Source of the DNA: JBOZRQ01 sp050789255
GTDB taxonomy: Bacteria > Bacillota > Sulfobacillia > Symbiobacteriales > Symbiobacteriaceae
Length of the DNA stretch: 6,045 nt
Direction of reading: 5' to 3'
NCBI GenBank assembly: GCA_050789255.1
Contig: JBOZRQ010000012.1
Location: 1 to 6,045 of the forward strand
Both the position numbers and the translations under genes were made by a program. This document shows positions 1 to 5,097 of this stretch, one piece after another. How positions within the stretch are numbered: position 1 is the stretch's first letter; each line of letters opens with the position of its first letter. Under the pieces are notes generated by a model. The model made no database searches. It worked only from the letters and a program-made list of their open reading frames with translations, and had not been told where the DNA came from.

Positions 1-67
1 CCTTCATGGGGTTTACGTGCGCAGCGAAGTCCCGCAGCGCCTGGGCCTTGCTCTCCATGTCATCCAC
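1..67 (-). CDS. N-terminus of a gene running off the left edge, unidentified
   Basis: Read on the minus strand, an open frame enters the window edge and reads about MDDMESKAQALRDFAAHVNP before leaving. The start is taken as GTG at 67-65 because a purine-rich Shine-Dalgarno site (AAGGGGGG, 81-74) lies 6 bases upstream. An in-frame ATG at 73 touches that site and an ATG at 58 is 15 bases from it, so both fit worse. Only about 22 codons are visible. The stretch FAAHVNP is loosely reminiscent of the N-terminus of some class-III aminotransferases, but this is far too short to name a function. The gene is divergent from the Xre regulator at 172. Confidence 0.6.
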   Translation of the reverse strand, partial: MDDMESKAQALRDFAAHVNPMK

Positions 68-98
68 TGACATCCCCCCTTGGCTCAGTCCGCGGAAA

Positions 99-112
99 AC
101 AGTGTACGCTGT
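99..112. promoter_or_regulatory. Imperfect 14-bp dyad, candidate operator
   Basis: ACAGTGTACGCTGT is a palindrome around GTAC with only one non-complementary pair (positions 5 and 10). It lies in the intergenic region between two divergent genes, one of which encodes an Xre-type DNA-binding protein, so it is a reasonable operator candidate for that protein. That assignment is inferred from position and symmetry only. Confidence 0.35.
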
Positions 113-124
113 CGAAGCCTCCCG

Positions 125-153
125 TTGTCCTGTCAGGAAAATAATGGTATAAT
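125..153 (+). promoter_or_regulatory. Sigma-A-type promoter with extended -10
   Basis: A -35 box TTGTCC (125-130) is separated by 17 bases from a consensus -10 TATAAT (148-153). TG at 145-146 gives an extended -10. The predicted transcription start is around 160, only some 10 bases before the regulator's ATG at 172. A perfect dyad, TCCTG-T-CAGGA (128-138), overlaps the -35 and the spacer. A repressor bound there would block polymerase, which would fit autoregulation by the downstream Xre protein. Confidence 0.8.
128..138. promoter_or_regulatory. Perfect 11-bp dyad inside the promoter, candidate operator
   Basis: TCCTG and CAGGA flank a single central T and overlap the end of the -35 hexamer and the spacer of the promoter at 125-153. 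The sequence differs from the dyad at 99-112, so the two may bind different proteins or only one may be functional. The arms are short, so chance symmetry is possible. Confidence 0.35.
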
Positions 154-171
154 CTGGTGGGTGAATAAAGT

Positions 172-852
172 ATGGACAACAGCGGATCCTTGGCCCAACG
201 GCTGCGCTGGGCGCGGCTGGAGCAGGGGGTCACCCTCCAGCAGCTGTCCGACCGCACCGGAAGGGCCGTCAGCTACCTGTCGCAGTTGGAGCACGGCATC
301 AAGCAGAACCCCACCAAGCAAACGGTGGAGGCGCTGGCCGAGGCGCTGGGCGTCCGCCCCGCCTTTCTCATGGGCGAGGTGCCCCGCCCCCCGTTCGATG
401 ACCGGTCGGATGTGATGCTGGCCGCCCAGGCCTTCACGCTGGGGGAGCGGTTCCGCCGGCGGTGGGCCGCCATACCGCCCGCCGAGCAGCTCCAACTGGC
501 CCTGGGCGACCCGCCGGTCCGGTTCGGAGCTGTGGTCCGCTTTCTGGGCGAGCAGGGCATGGCCACGGTGGAGGTGGCCTGGCAACTGGGCATTAGCCCT
601 CCCGAACTGAGCGCCGTCCTTGAGGGCGGCCGCGACGTCAGCTGTCTCTTTCTCGAACAACTCTCCCGGGTGGCCGGGGTGCCGCTCCGCTTCTTCACGC
701 ACGGGGAGCTGGAAGCGACCCAGGCCAGCCCGGGCCTCGAAGCAGCGGCCGGCCTGCGATATGTCCGGGCCATCCAGCTCGCCCTGGAGCGCAAGGTTTC
801 GCCGGAACAGCTCGAAGCGCTCATCCGGTCCCTGGCCCCTGGCGACCAGTAA
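172..852 (+). CDS. Xre-family transcriptional regulator with two HTH domains
   Basis: A 226-residue cytoplasmic DNA-binding protein. Residues about 8-66 form a canonical HTH_3/Xre domain with the pattern EQGVTLQQLSDRTG, SYLSQLEHG and LAEALGV. Residues about 118-180 look like a second, diverged Xre domain (GEQGMATVEVAWQLGISPPE, AVLEGGRD, LSRVAGVPLRFF), keeping the hydrophobic spacing and the E-G turn. A helical C-terminal tail follows (196-222). No ligand-binding, protease or membrane domain is seen. Start: the ATG at 172 is 7 bases after GGTGGGTGA (156-164), a modest Shine-Dalgarno site, and just downstream of the promoter at 125-153. Two dyads in the divergent upstream region suggest autoregulation. 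The gene converges on a TPR-protein gene, which could be a partner. The targets are unknown. The HTH assignment is sure; the tandem duplication is probable. Confidence 0.93.
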   Translation: MDNSGSLAQRLRWARLEQGVTLQQLSDRTGRAVSYLSQLEHGIKQNPTKQTVEALAEALGVRPAFLMGEVPRPPFDDRSDVMLAAQAFTLGERFRRRWAAIPPAEQLQLALGDPPVRFGAVVRFLGEQGMATVEVAWQLGISPPELSAVLEGGRDVSCLFLEQLSRVAGVPLRFFTHGELEATQASPGLEAAAGLRYVRAIQLALERKVSPEQLEALIRSLAPGDQ

Positions 853-855
853 CGC

Positions 856-890
856 AAACGGGTCCGGCACGATGGCCGGACCCGTTTCTT
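856..890 (+). terminator. Rho-independent terminator, probably bidirectional
   Basis: A perfect 13-bp stem (856-868 with 875-887, core CGGGTCCGGC) closes a six-base loop and is followed by TTTCTTAT on the plus strand. It sits between two convergent genes whose stop codons (850-852 plus, 889-891 minus) are only 36 bases apart. The A-rich left arm gives a shorter U-tract in the minus direction, so it probably serves both transcripts but works best for the regulator gene. Confidence 0.88.
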
Positions 891-1761
891 ATGCATTCGC
901 TATGGCGGAGGAGATGCGGCGGCGCAGATCGCCCGCCAGGTTCATGACTGGGGGGAGGTTCCCCTTTACGGCGTGGTCTAGGGCCAGGTTGACGAACAGC
1001 ATAGCCTCCGACGGGTGGCCCAGGTCCAGGGCGTTTTCGCCCATGACCCAGGCGGCGTAGGCCAGGGGTTGGTTGCCGGTGGCGCGGCGCCCGGGCGTGA
1101 AGAGTTCCTGGCAGAGGGCGGTGGAGGTGGCAAGCTCACCTTTCAGCCGATGATACAGCGCCCGGTGGTAGAGCAGGCCGGTGGTCAGACGTTCGTCGGG
1201 ATGATCGTCCAGGTGATGCTCGGCCTCGGCGAGGTGGCCCTGGGCGAGGTCAGGCAGGCCCAGCATGAGGTGCGCCCAGGCCAGGTCAAGCTCCAGCGCG
1301 GCGTGGTTTGCCGACTCTGCGAACTCCCTGGCCTTCAGCAGCCACCCGATGGCCTCAGCCCACTGCTTGCGCTGCCGGGCGATCTGGGCCAGGTTGCAGT
1401 AGGCCGTACCGATGTGGCTGCGGGAGAGGCGGTCGGGGGGCTGAGCCTGCAGGTAGGCCAGCAGGTGGGAGGAGGCCAGGTGCCCGTCTCCGATTTGGGT
1501 GTAGGCGCAGCCAAGATCGAAGCGGACCGTGGCCATGAGGGTGGAATCTCCGGTCTCCTGGGCATGGGTGAGGGCTTTTTCGCCGTGCCTGACCGCCCCG
1601 AACAGGTCCTTGAGCTGAAGGGCGGCCCGGCTGGCCAGGTGGTGGAGCCGGCCGGCGTGGCTCTGCGGGGCGTCCTCGCCCGAGAGCAAGCGCTCGGCTT
1701 CCCGGCGGGCCTGCAGGTAAGCGCCCGCCGCCAGGAGTTGCTCGACATGGGTAAATGGCAA
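889..1761 (-). CDS. TPR-repeat protein, function unknown
   Basis: An all-helical protein of about 290 residues made of repeated 34-residue-like helix pairs. TPR-like units can be seen at about residues 38-70, 77-107, 117-150, 154-186, 193-225 and 234-265, with typical A/G/Y/L/A spacing (for example FDLGCAYTQIGDGHLA and CNLAQIARQRKQWAEAIGWL). There is no signal peptide, membrane segment, HTH or enzyme domain, so it is probably a cytoplasmic protein- or peptide-binding scaffold. Start: TTG at 1761 has GGGGGGA (1774-1768) 6 bases upstream. An in-frame ATG at 1815 would add 18 residues, but it lacks a well-spaced ribosome site, and the extra codons (AGA, TTA, ACA) are A/T-rich unlike the rest, so that stretch is more likely untranslated leader. 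The gene converges on the Xre regulator. Regulators of the RRNPP type fuse HTH and TPR in one chain, so a split version is conceivable but unproven. Confidence 0.88.
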   Translation of the reverse strand: MPFTHVEQLLAAGAYLQARREAERLLSGEDAPQSHAGRLHHLASRAALQLKDLFGAVRHGEKALTHAQETGDSTLMATVRFDLGCAYTQIGDGHLASSHLLAYLQAQPPDRLSRSHIGTAYCNLAQIARQRKQWAEAIGWLLKAREFAESANHAALELDLAWAHLMLGLPDLAQGHLAEAEHHLDDHPDERLTTGLLYHRALYHRLKGELATSTALCQELFTPGRRATGNQPLAYAAWVMGENALDLGHPSEAMLFVNLALDHAVKGNLPPVMNLAGDLRRRISSAIANA

Positions 1762-1849
1762 TCTTGTTCCCCCCGGGACTAATGATGCAAGCGTTCTACC
1801 CCCTGATGCTACCATAAAAACCCAAGTATTTCCACCTACCAGCAAAGAA

Positions 1850-1890
1850 AAGGCGCCCTGCCGAACCAATGAGGTCAGGCAGGGCGCTTT
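1850..1890 (-). terminator. Rho-independent terminator of the small membrane-protein gene
   Basis: Arms GCGCCCTGCC (1853-1862) and GGCAGGGCGC (1878-1887) form a perfect 10-bp stem, extended by a G-T wobble and two A-T pairs. The 15-base loop can pair further internally. Read on the minus strand the stem is followed by CTTTTCTTT, whereas the plus-strand side has only three T. It therefore terminates minus-strand transcription just after the stop of the 75-residue gene and separates that gene from the TPR gene. Confidence 0.85.
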
Positions 1891-1901
1891 GGTGTGTCGG
1901 C

Positions 1902-2129
1902 TTACGGGAAGAGCAGGGCCAGGGTGTTCTTGAGCAGGTCCGGCTGACCGAAGTACAGGGTGCCGGTCATGGCGATCACGTGCAGGGCGGTGGAGAACAG
2001 CGGGGAGGCCTTCTTCTTGCCCATGGGCGGCGGGAACTTGCCCGTCCACAACATGATGATGCTGACCACCAGCAGGTTACCGAACAGGGCCACCATCAGC
2101 CAGTACACGAGAATTTGCGTTCCGGTCAC
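1902..2129 (-). CDS. Small two-helix membrane protein, unknown function
   Basis: A 75-residue hydrophobic protein that I cannot assign to a family. A first membrane helix spans about residues 6-28 (ILVYWLMVALFGNLLVVSII). A short basic, proline-rich loop follows (KFPPPMGKKK, 31-40), then a second, weaker hydrophobic stretch at about 47-61 and a hydrophobic tail. By the positive-inside tendency the PMGKKK loop would be cytoplasmic, which places both ends outside. Start: GTG at 2129 is preceded by AAAGGAGGA, an almost perfect Shine-Dalgarno site about 9 bases upstream, which makes this a convincing gene despite its size. It has its own promoter candidate (2260-2288) and its own terminator (1850-1890), so it appears monocistronic. 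Confidence 0.82.
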   Translation of the reverse strand: MTGTQILVYWLMVALFGNLLVVSIIMLWTGKFPPPMGKKKASPLFSTALHVIAMTGTLYFGQPDLLKNTLALLFP

Positions 2130-2227
2130 GGGGCTGCTCCTCCTTTGTCATCGGCCTGCTTCGCCGTGTCTAACCCGGCAGCGAACAGGTCGTGCATGGA
2201 AAAATGTAGAAAAAATACGGAGGCACA

Positions 2228-2286
2228 TTGGTCCTTGACCCTTGTAGTACCAGTCCCTAATTATAGACGAAGTTGGTCCTTTGGTC
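2228..2286. repeat. Three short direct repeats around a promoter
   Basis: TTGGTCCTT occurs at 2228-2236 and again at 2273-2281, 45 bases apart. A third, shorter copy TTGGTC is at 2281-2286. They bracket and overlap the minus-strand promoter at 2260-2288, so they could be binding sites for a regulator. They are short, and nothing else supports a function. Confidence 0.4.
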
Positions 2287-2288
2287 TA
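2260..2288 (-). promoter_or_regulatory. Promoter candidate for the small membrane-protein gene
   Basis: On the minus strand a consensus TATAAT (2265-2260) lies 17 bases from a -35-like TAGACC (2288-2283, four of six matches to TTGACA). Transcription would start near 2253 and leave an untranslated leader of roughly 120 bases before the GTG at 2129. The leader contains two A/T-rich tracts (2200-2204 and 2210-2215). No known riboswitch pattern is evident in it. Confidence 0.6.
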
Positions 2289-2331
2289 GTCGATTTGTGC
2301 TTGACTTTGAGGCGATTGCGAGGTGACATCC

Positions 2332-2640
2332 ATGAACCGCGCCATCTCCGGGTTTGTGAGCGTATCCGGTTCCGGGCGCCCCCTGCAGGGGGTGCGGGTC
2401 GTCGCAGCCAGGGTGGAGGGCGGCCGGGCGGAGATCCTTGGCGAATCGATGAGCGGCGACTTCGGGCGCTTTCGGGTCACCTACGACCCAGTTCCGGGTC
2501 CTGCCGATCTGACGGTCCTCATATTCTCTCCCGAAGGGCGCCTGATCTTTACGGAGCCGATCCACCGGCTGGTGTGCGGCGCCGAGCTCTGCATCCGGGT
2601 TGAGGTTCCCCGCACCTTTGATGCTGACCCCTTGCACTGA
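2332..2640 (+). CDS. Small transthyretin/carboxypeptidase-regulatory-like domain protein
   Basis: A 102-residue protein whose sequence reads as a single beta-sandwich of the carboxypeptidase-regulatory/transthyretin-like type. An opening strand ISGFVSV is followed by GRPLQGVRVVAARV (15-28), a LGES turn, the signature SGDFGRFRVTY (41-51), and ADLTVLIFSPEGRLIFTEP (58-76). This arrangement resembles modules that occur inside larger proteins, including insecticidal Tc-toxin subunits, but here it stands alone. There is no signal peptide or membrane helix, so it is predicted cytoplasmic. Start: ATG 2332 has AGGTGA (2321-2326) 5 bases upstream. The in-frame GTG at 2323 lies inside that ribosome site and is less likely. 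A 76-base gap without a hairpin separates it from the VanW-like gene, so co-transcription is possible. The function is unknown. The fold assignment rests on motif pattern only. Confidence 0.8.
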   Translation: MNRAISGFVSVSGSGRPLQGVRVVAARVEGGRAEILGESMSGDFGRFRVTYDPVPGPADLTVLIFSPEGRLIFTEPIHRLVCGAELCIRVEVPRTFDADPLH

Positions 2641-2689
2641 GGCGGGGAAATTCTTCCAACAAGATCAAACGCCCGCGCCATCGCGTACG

Positions 2690-2695
2690 TATTAT
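2690..2695 (+). promoter_or_regulatory. Weak -10-like box before the VanW gene
   Basis: TATTAT matches five of six bases of the sigma-A -10 consensus and stands in an A/T-rich patch unusual for this region. No acceptable -35 is found 16-18 bases upstream, and the start it implies would be right at the ribosome site (2701-2709). It may be an alternative-sigma or activator-dependent promoter, or chance. Confidence 0.25.
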
Positions 2696-2716
2696 CTATA
2701 AAGGGGTGACAAGGCC

Positions 2717-4093
2717 TTGCACAGACGTGCCGAAGGTGCGCATAACCCGGCTCCGCGCCAGCCCATGGGACGCCTGCGGGCTGTGATCGCCGTGCTCTTG
2801 CTGGCGCTGACTGCCGGCCTGATCGCCCTGTTCACCGTCCCGCCGCACTACGAGGTGTGGTTCGGCGAAGACCGCATCGCTGGCGGGCGTGACTTCGGTC
2901 AGCTTGAGGAAGCCTTGAACGGCTGGGCACATGCCCAGATGGGCCGCGAGGTGCGTTTGACCGCCGAGAGCGACTCCTGGACCTACCGGTTGAGCGAACT
3001 GGGCTTTACCGTGGCGACAGAAGAGCTGCACACCGCGCTGCGGGCACAGGCAGAGTCCCTCCCGTGGTGGCAGCGGCTCGCCTGGAGCCGCCCCACCCTG
3101 CGCATCGAGCATCAGGCCACCTGGGACCGGGAGCGGCTGACTGCCGCCTTGGCGCCCGTGCGTAGCAATTTGAACCGCGACCCGGTGCCTGCCGAGCTGC
3201 GCATCGAGAATCAGACCCCGGTGATCATCCCCGAGGTGGAGGGCCGCTCCGTCGAGCCGCAGGTGGTGCTGCAGGCCCTGCAGATGCTGGGGCCGGCCAC
3301 GGAGCTTGAGGTGCCCCTCACCACGCGGCTGCCCGAGGTGACCCGGCCCTCGCTCGAGAGCATGCGTATCCGTAAACTTGTCGCAGAGTGGACCACCCGG
3401 TACGATCCGACCATCCCGCGGGCCGACAATGTGGAGAAGGCCGCTGCCGCCTTCAACGGGGTGATGTTGAAACCGGGCGAGGTCCTTTCGTACAACGCCA
3501 CCGTCGGGCCGATCAACGCCGAGACCGGCTGGAAACAGGCCTACGTAATCGTGGGCGGCGAACTGGTTGAGGGCATCGGCGGCGGGGTCTGCCAGGTCGC
3601 CACGACACTCTACGGGGCAGCGCTGCGCGCCAACATGGAGATCATGGAGCGCCACCAGCATCAACTGGCGGTGCCGTACGTCCCTGCCTCGCAGGATGCA
3701 GCCATTGCCCAGGGCTGGGAGGATCTCAAGCTGCGCAACACCACCCTGGGCCACCTGCTGATTCAGACGGAGGCGGGTGACGGGGCTGTGACCTTCCGCC
3801 TGTACGGCGATGTACCGGACGGGCAGGAGGTCAAGATCGAGTCGAAGGTGCTGGGCTCGCGGCCCTTCCCCACCAAGACCATCACCGATTCCACACTCGC
3901 ACCGGGCCAGCAGCGCGTGAAGATGTACGGCAGCCCCGGGCTGGCGTCCGAGGGTTACCGGGTGGTCTACCAGAACGGTCAGGTCGTCAAGCGAGAGCTG
4001 CTTTCCCGCGATAACTACCTCCCCACGACCCAGGTCGTCCTGGTCGGACCGGGGCTCTCACAGCCGGCCCCTCCGATTGGTAACAATCCCTAA
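2717..4093 (+). CDS. Membrane-anchored VanW-family protein with G5 domain
   Basis: A 458-residue envelope protein. A basic N-terminus leads to one membrane helix (about 19-41), so the bulk should be extracytoplasmic. Residues about 80-200 resemble the putative peptidoglycan-binding region that often precedes VanW. Residues about 228-362 are the VanW domain: NVEKAAAAFNGVMLKPGEVL, SYNATVGPINAETGWKQAYV and the invariant-looking GGGVCQVATTLYGAAL with Cys292, then ERHQHQLAVPYVP. Residues about 372-444 form a G5-like domain ending in VVLVG, usually linked to cell-wall binding. VanW is named from a vancomycin-resistance cluster but its biochemical role is unsettled, and nothing here indicates resistance. 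Start: TTG 2717 lies 7 bases after AAGGGGTGA (2701-2709). The ATG at 2765 has no suitably spaced site, so TTG is preferred. A terminator follows the stop. Confidence 0.93.
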   Translation: MHRRAEGAHNPAPRQPMGRLRAVIAVLLLALTAGLIALFTVPPHYEVWFGEDRIAGGRDFGQLEEALNGWAHAQMGREVRLTAESDSWTYRLSELGFTVATEELHTALRAQAESLPWWQRLAWSRPTLRIEHQATWDRERLTAALAPVRSNLNRDPVPAELRIENQTPVIIPEVEGRSVEPQVVLQALQMLGPATELEVPLTTRLPEVTRPSLESMRIRKLVAEWTTRYDPTIPRADNVEKAAAAFNGVMLKPGEVLSYNATVGPINAETGWKQAYVIVGGELVEGIGGGVCQVATTLYGAALRANMEIMERHQHQLAVPYVPASQDAAIAQGWEDLKLRNTTLGHLLIQTEAGDGAVTFRLYGDVPDGQEVKIESKVLGSRPFPTKTITDSTLAPGQQRVKMYGSPGLASEGYRVVYQNGQVVKRELLSRDNYLPTTQVVLVGPGLSQPAPPIGNNP

Positions 4094-4104
4094 AATTTCT
4101 TGTG

Positions 4105-4138
4105 GAAAAGGACCGCCATAAAGCAGGCGGTCCTTTTC
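4105..4138 (+). terminator. Rho-independent terminator after the VanW gene
   Basis: A perfect 13-bp stem (GAAAAGGACCGCC, 4105-4117, with 4126-4138) closes an eight-base loop (ATAAAGCA). The descending arm ends in CCTTTTC, supplying the U-run. It begins 11 bases after the VanW stop and lies ahead of the next gene's start, so it uncouples the two genes at least partly. Confidence 0.88.
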
Positions 4139-4149
4139 GTATTAGAGAA

Positions 4150-4155
4150 TACAAT
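4150..4155 (+). promoter_or_regulatory. -10-like box before the NlpC/P60 gene
   Basis: TACAAT matches five of six sigma-A -10 bases and sits between the preceding terminator and the ribosome site at 4168-4175. The expected -35 position falls within the terminator stem and has no good match. AATACAAT (4148-4155) also resembles a sporulation sigma-E -10 (CATACAAT), but a matching -35 is not seen either, so the sigma factor cannot be assigned. Confidence 0.4.
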
Positions 4156-4181
4156 CTATGTTGGAAGAGAGGGGGCGTTCG

Positions 4182-5033
4182 ATGCCGGAACGATTCCACC
4201 CGCTGCGGCCGCTGGTCGCAGCCCTCGCTGCAATGGTCATCACCCTTGCCCCCCAGGCGGCACTCGCCGCGACGCCAATCCGCACGGTTTTGAACGGGCA
4301 GGAGCTCACCTTTGACGCTCCTCCCATCGTTGAGAACGATCGAACCCTGGTCCCGGTACGATCGATCCTGGAGCCGCTGGGCGCCGCGATTGGCTGGGAC
4401 GCAGAAACCCGGATGGTTACCGCAAAGCTGGGCGAACACGAGATCAAGGTCGTGATCGACAGTTCCCTGGCCGTCGTCGACGGCTCCATGGTCGTCATGG
4501 AGATCCCGGCGAAGATCAAGTCCGACCGGACCTACATCCCCCTGCGGTTCTTTGCTGAGAACCTGGGGCTGCGGGTGGGCTGGAACGGTGACGAGCGGAT
4601 CATCACGCTGGAGGGCCGCTCTTCTGTTCTCGCCAGCCGCGACTCGGCCACAGCCTCCCGGGCGGGCAGCCGCCTGGTGGAGATCGCCCGCCAGTACGTG
4701 GGAAGCCCCTACGCTTGGGGCGGCACCAGCCCGGACACCGGGTTTGACTGCAGCGGCTTCATGCTCTTTGTCGCCAAGCAGGTCGGGGTGTCTCTGCCGA
4801 GGACCTCGCAAGAGCAGTTCGAGGCCGGCATCCCCGTCGAACGGGGCAACCTGATCGCCGGCGACCTGGTCTTCTTCTCGACCTACGCTGAAGGAGCCTC
4901 CCACGCCGGGGTCTACGACGGCAACGGCAACTTCATTCACGCCGGTTCCGAGGGCAGGGGGGTCCTCGTCACACCCTTGTCTAATGTATACTGGTCACAG
5001 CGGTTTATCGGGGCGAGGCGGATCGTGCGCTGA
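4182..5033 (+). CDS. Secreted stalk-domain NlpC/P60 peptidoglycan endopeptidase
   Basis: A 283-residue exported cell-wall hydrolase. A signal peptide covers about residues 1-30 (hydrophobic LVAALAAMVITLA, then an ALA-A cleavage site). Residues about 35-143 are a copper-amine-oxidase N-terminal (stalk) domain with its paired repeats (ENDRTLVPVRSILEPLGA and KSDRTYIPLRFFAENLGL), a non-catalytic module common in Bacillota surface proteins. After a Ser/Ala-rich linker, residues about 164-283 form NlpC/P60, a papain-like cysteine peptidase that cuts stem peptides, typically D-gamma-Glu to diamino acid bonds. The triad is visible: Cys190 (FDCSGF), His241 (SHAGVY) and His253 (FIHAGSE). Start: ATG 4182 has AGAGGGGG (4168-4175) 6 bases upstream. 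The in-frame ATG at 4158 lacks such a site. The gene is flanked by terminators on both sides and lies next to the VanW/G5 gene, so an envelope-remodelling role is likely. Confidence 0.95.
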   Translation: MPERFHPLRPLVAALAAMVITLAPQAALAATPIRTVLNGQELTFDAPPIVENDRTLVPVRSILEPLGAAIGWDAETRMVTAKLGEHEIKVVIDSSLAVVDGSMVVMEIPAKIKSDRTYIPLRFFAENLGLRVGWNGDERIITLEGRSSVLASRDSATASRAGSRLVEIARQYVGSPYAWGGTSPDTGFDCSGFMLFVAKQVGVSLPRTSQEQFEAGIPVERGNLIAGDLVFFSTYAEGASHAGVYDGNGNFIHAGSEGRGVLVTPLSNVYWSQRFIGARRIVR

Positions 5034-5041
5034 TGCCCTTG

Positions 5042-5067
5042 GGGGTCACCGTGAGGTGGCCCCTTTT
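5042..5067 (+). terminator. Rho-independent terminator after the NlpC/P60 gene
   Basis: GGGGTCACC (5042-5050) pairs with GGTGGCCCC (5055-5063) over nine pairs including one T-G wobble. The loop is GTGA and the stem is followed by TTTTC. It starts 9 bases after the stop codon. The next gene's ribosome site follows about 12 bases later with no clear promoter between, so some read-through into the DedA-like gene is likely. Confidence 0.82.
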
Positions 5068-5097
5068 CGCGCAACTGGTAGGGGGATAGTTTGAAGC

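Noticed and set aside
1015..1782. A 255-codon plus-strand frame opposite the TPR gene
   Set aside because: It mirrors the TPR coding strand, is rich in Gly/Val/Gln typical of antisense GC-rich frames, and shows no recognisable domain, whereas the minus strand shows clear TPR periodicity.
1762..2049. A long N-terminal extension of the TPR protein reaching into the small membrane-protein gene
   Set aside because: It crosses a terminator hairpin and a 75-residue gene with an excellent ribosome site, and the peptide is low-complexity and unlike TPR.
2130..2253. A known riboswitch in the leader of the small membrane-protein gene
   Set aside because: I looked for the c-di-GMP pattern and other recognisable conserved cores and found none. 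The few hairpins visible are only 3-4 bp.
2235..2267. A plus-strand promoter TTGACC with TATAGA for the transthyretin-like gene
   Set aside because: The spacing is 21 bases, outside the usual range. The same A/T patch reads as a better spaced promoter on the minus strand.
2696..3754. A 352-codon minus-strand frame opposite the VanW gene
   Set aside because: The plus strand encodes an unmistakable VanW domain. The antisense frame is rich in His/Gly/Gln and matches nothing.
2717..4093. Vancomycin-resistance gene cluster, from the VanW name
   Set aside because: No vanA/H/X ligase, dehydrogenase or dipeptidase gene and no VanRS pair is present. VanW-domain proteins are widespread in Bacillota without resistance.
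3987..4940. A 317-codon minus-strand frame across the VanW end and the NlpC/P60 gene
   Set aside because: It would span a terminator and two genes with recognisable domains on the other strand, so it is a GC-rich shadow frame.
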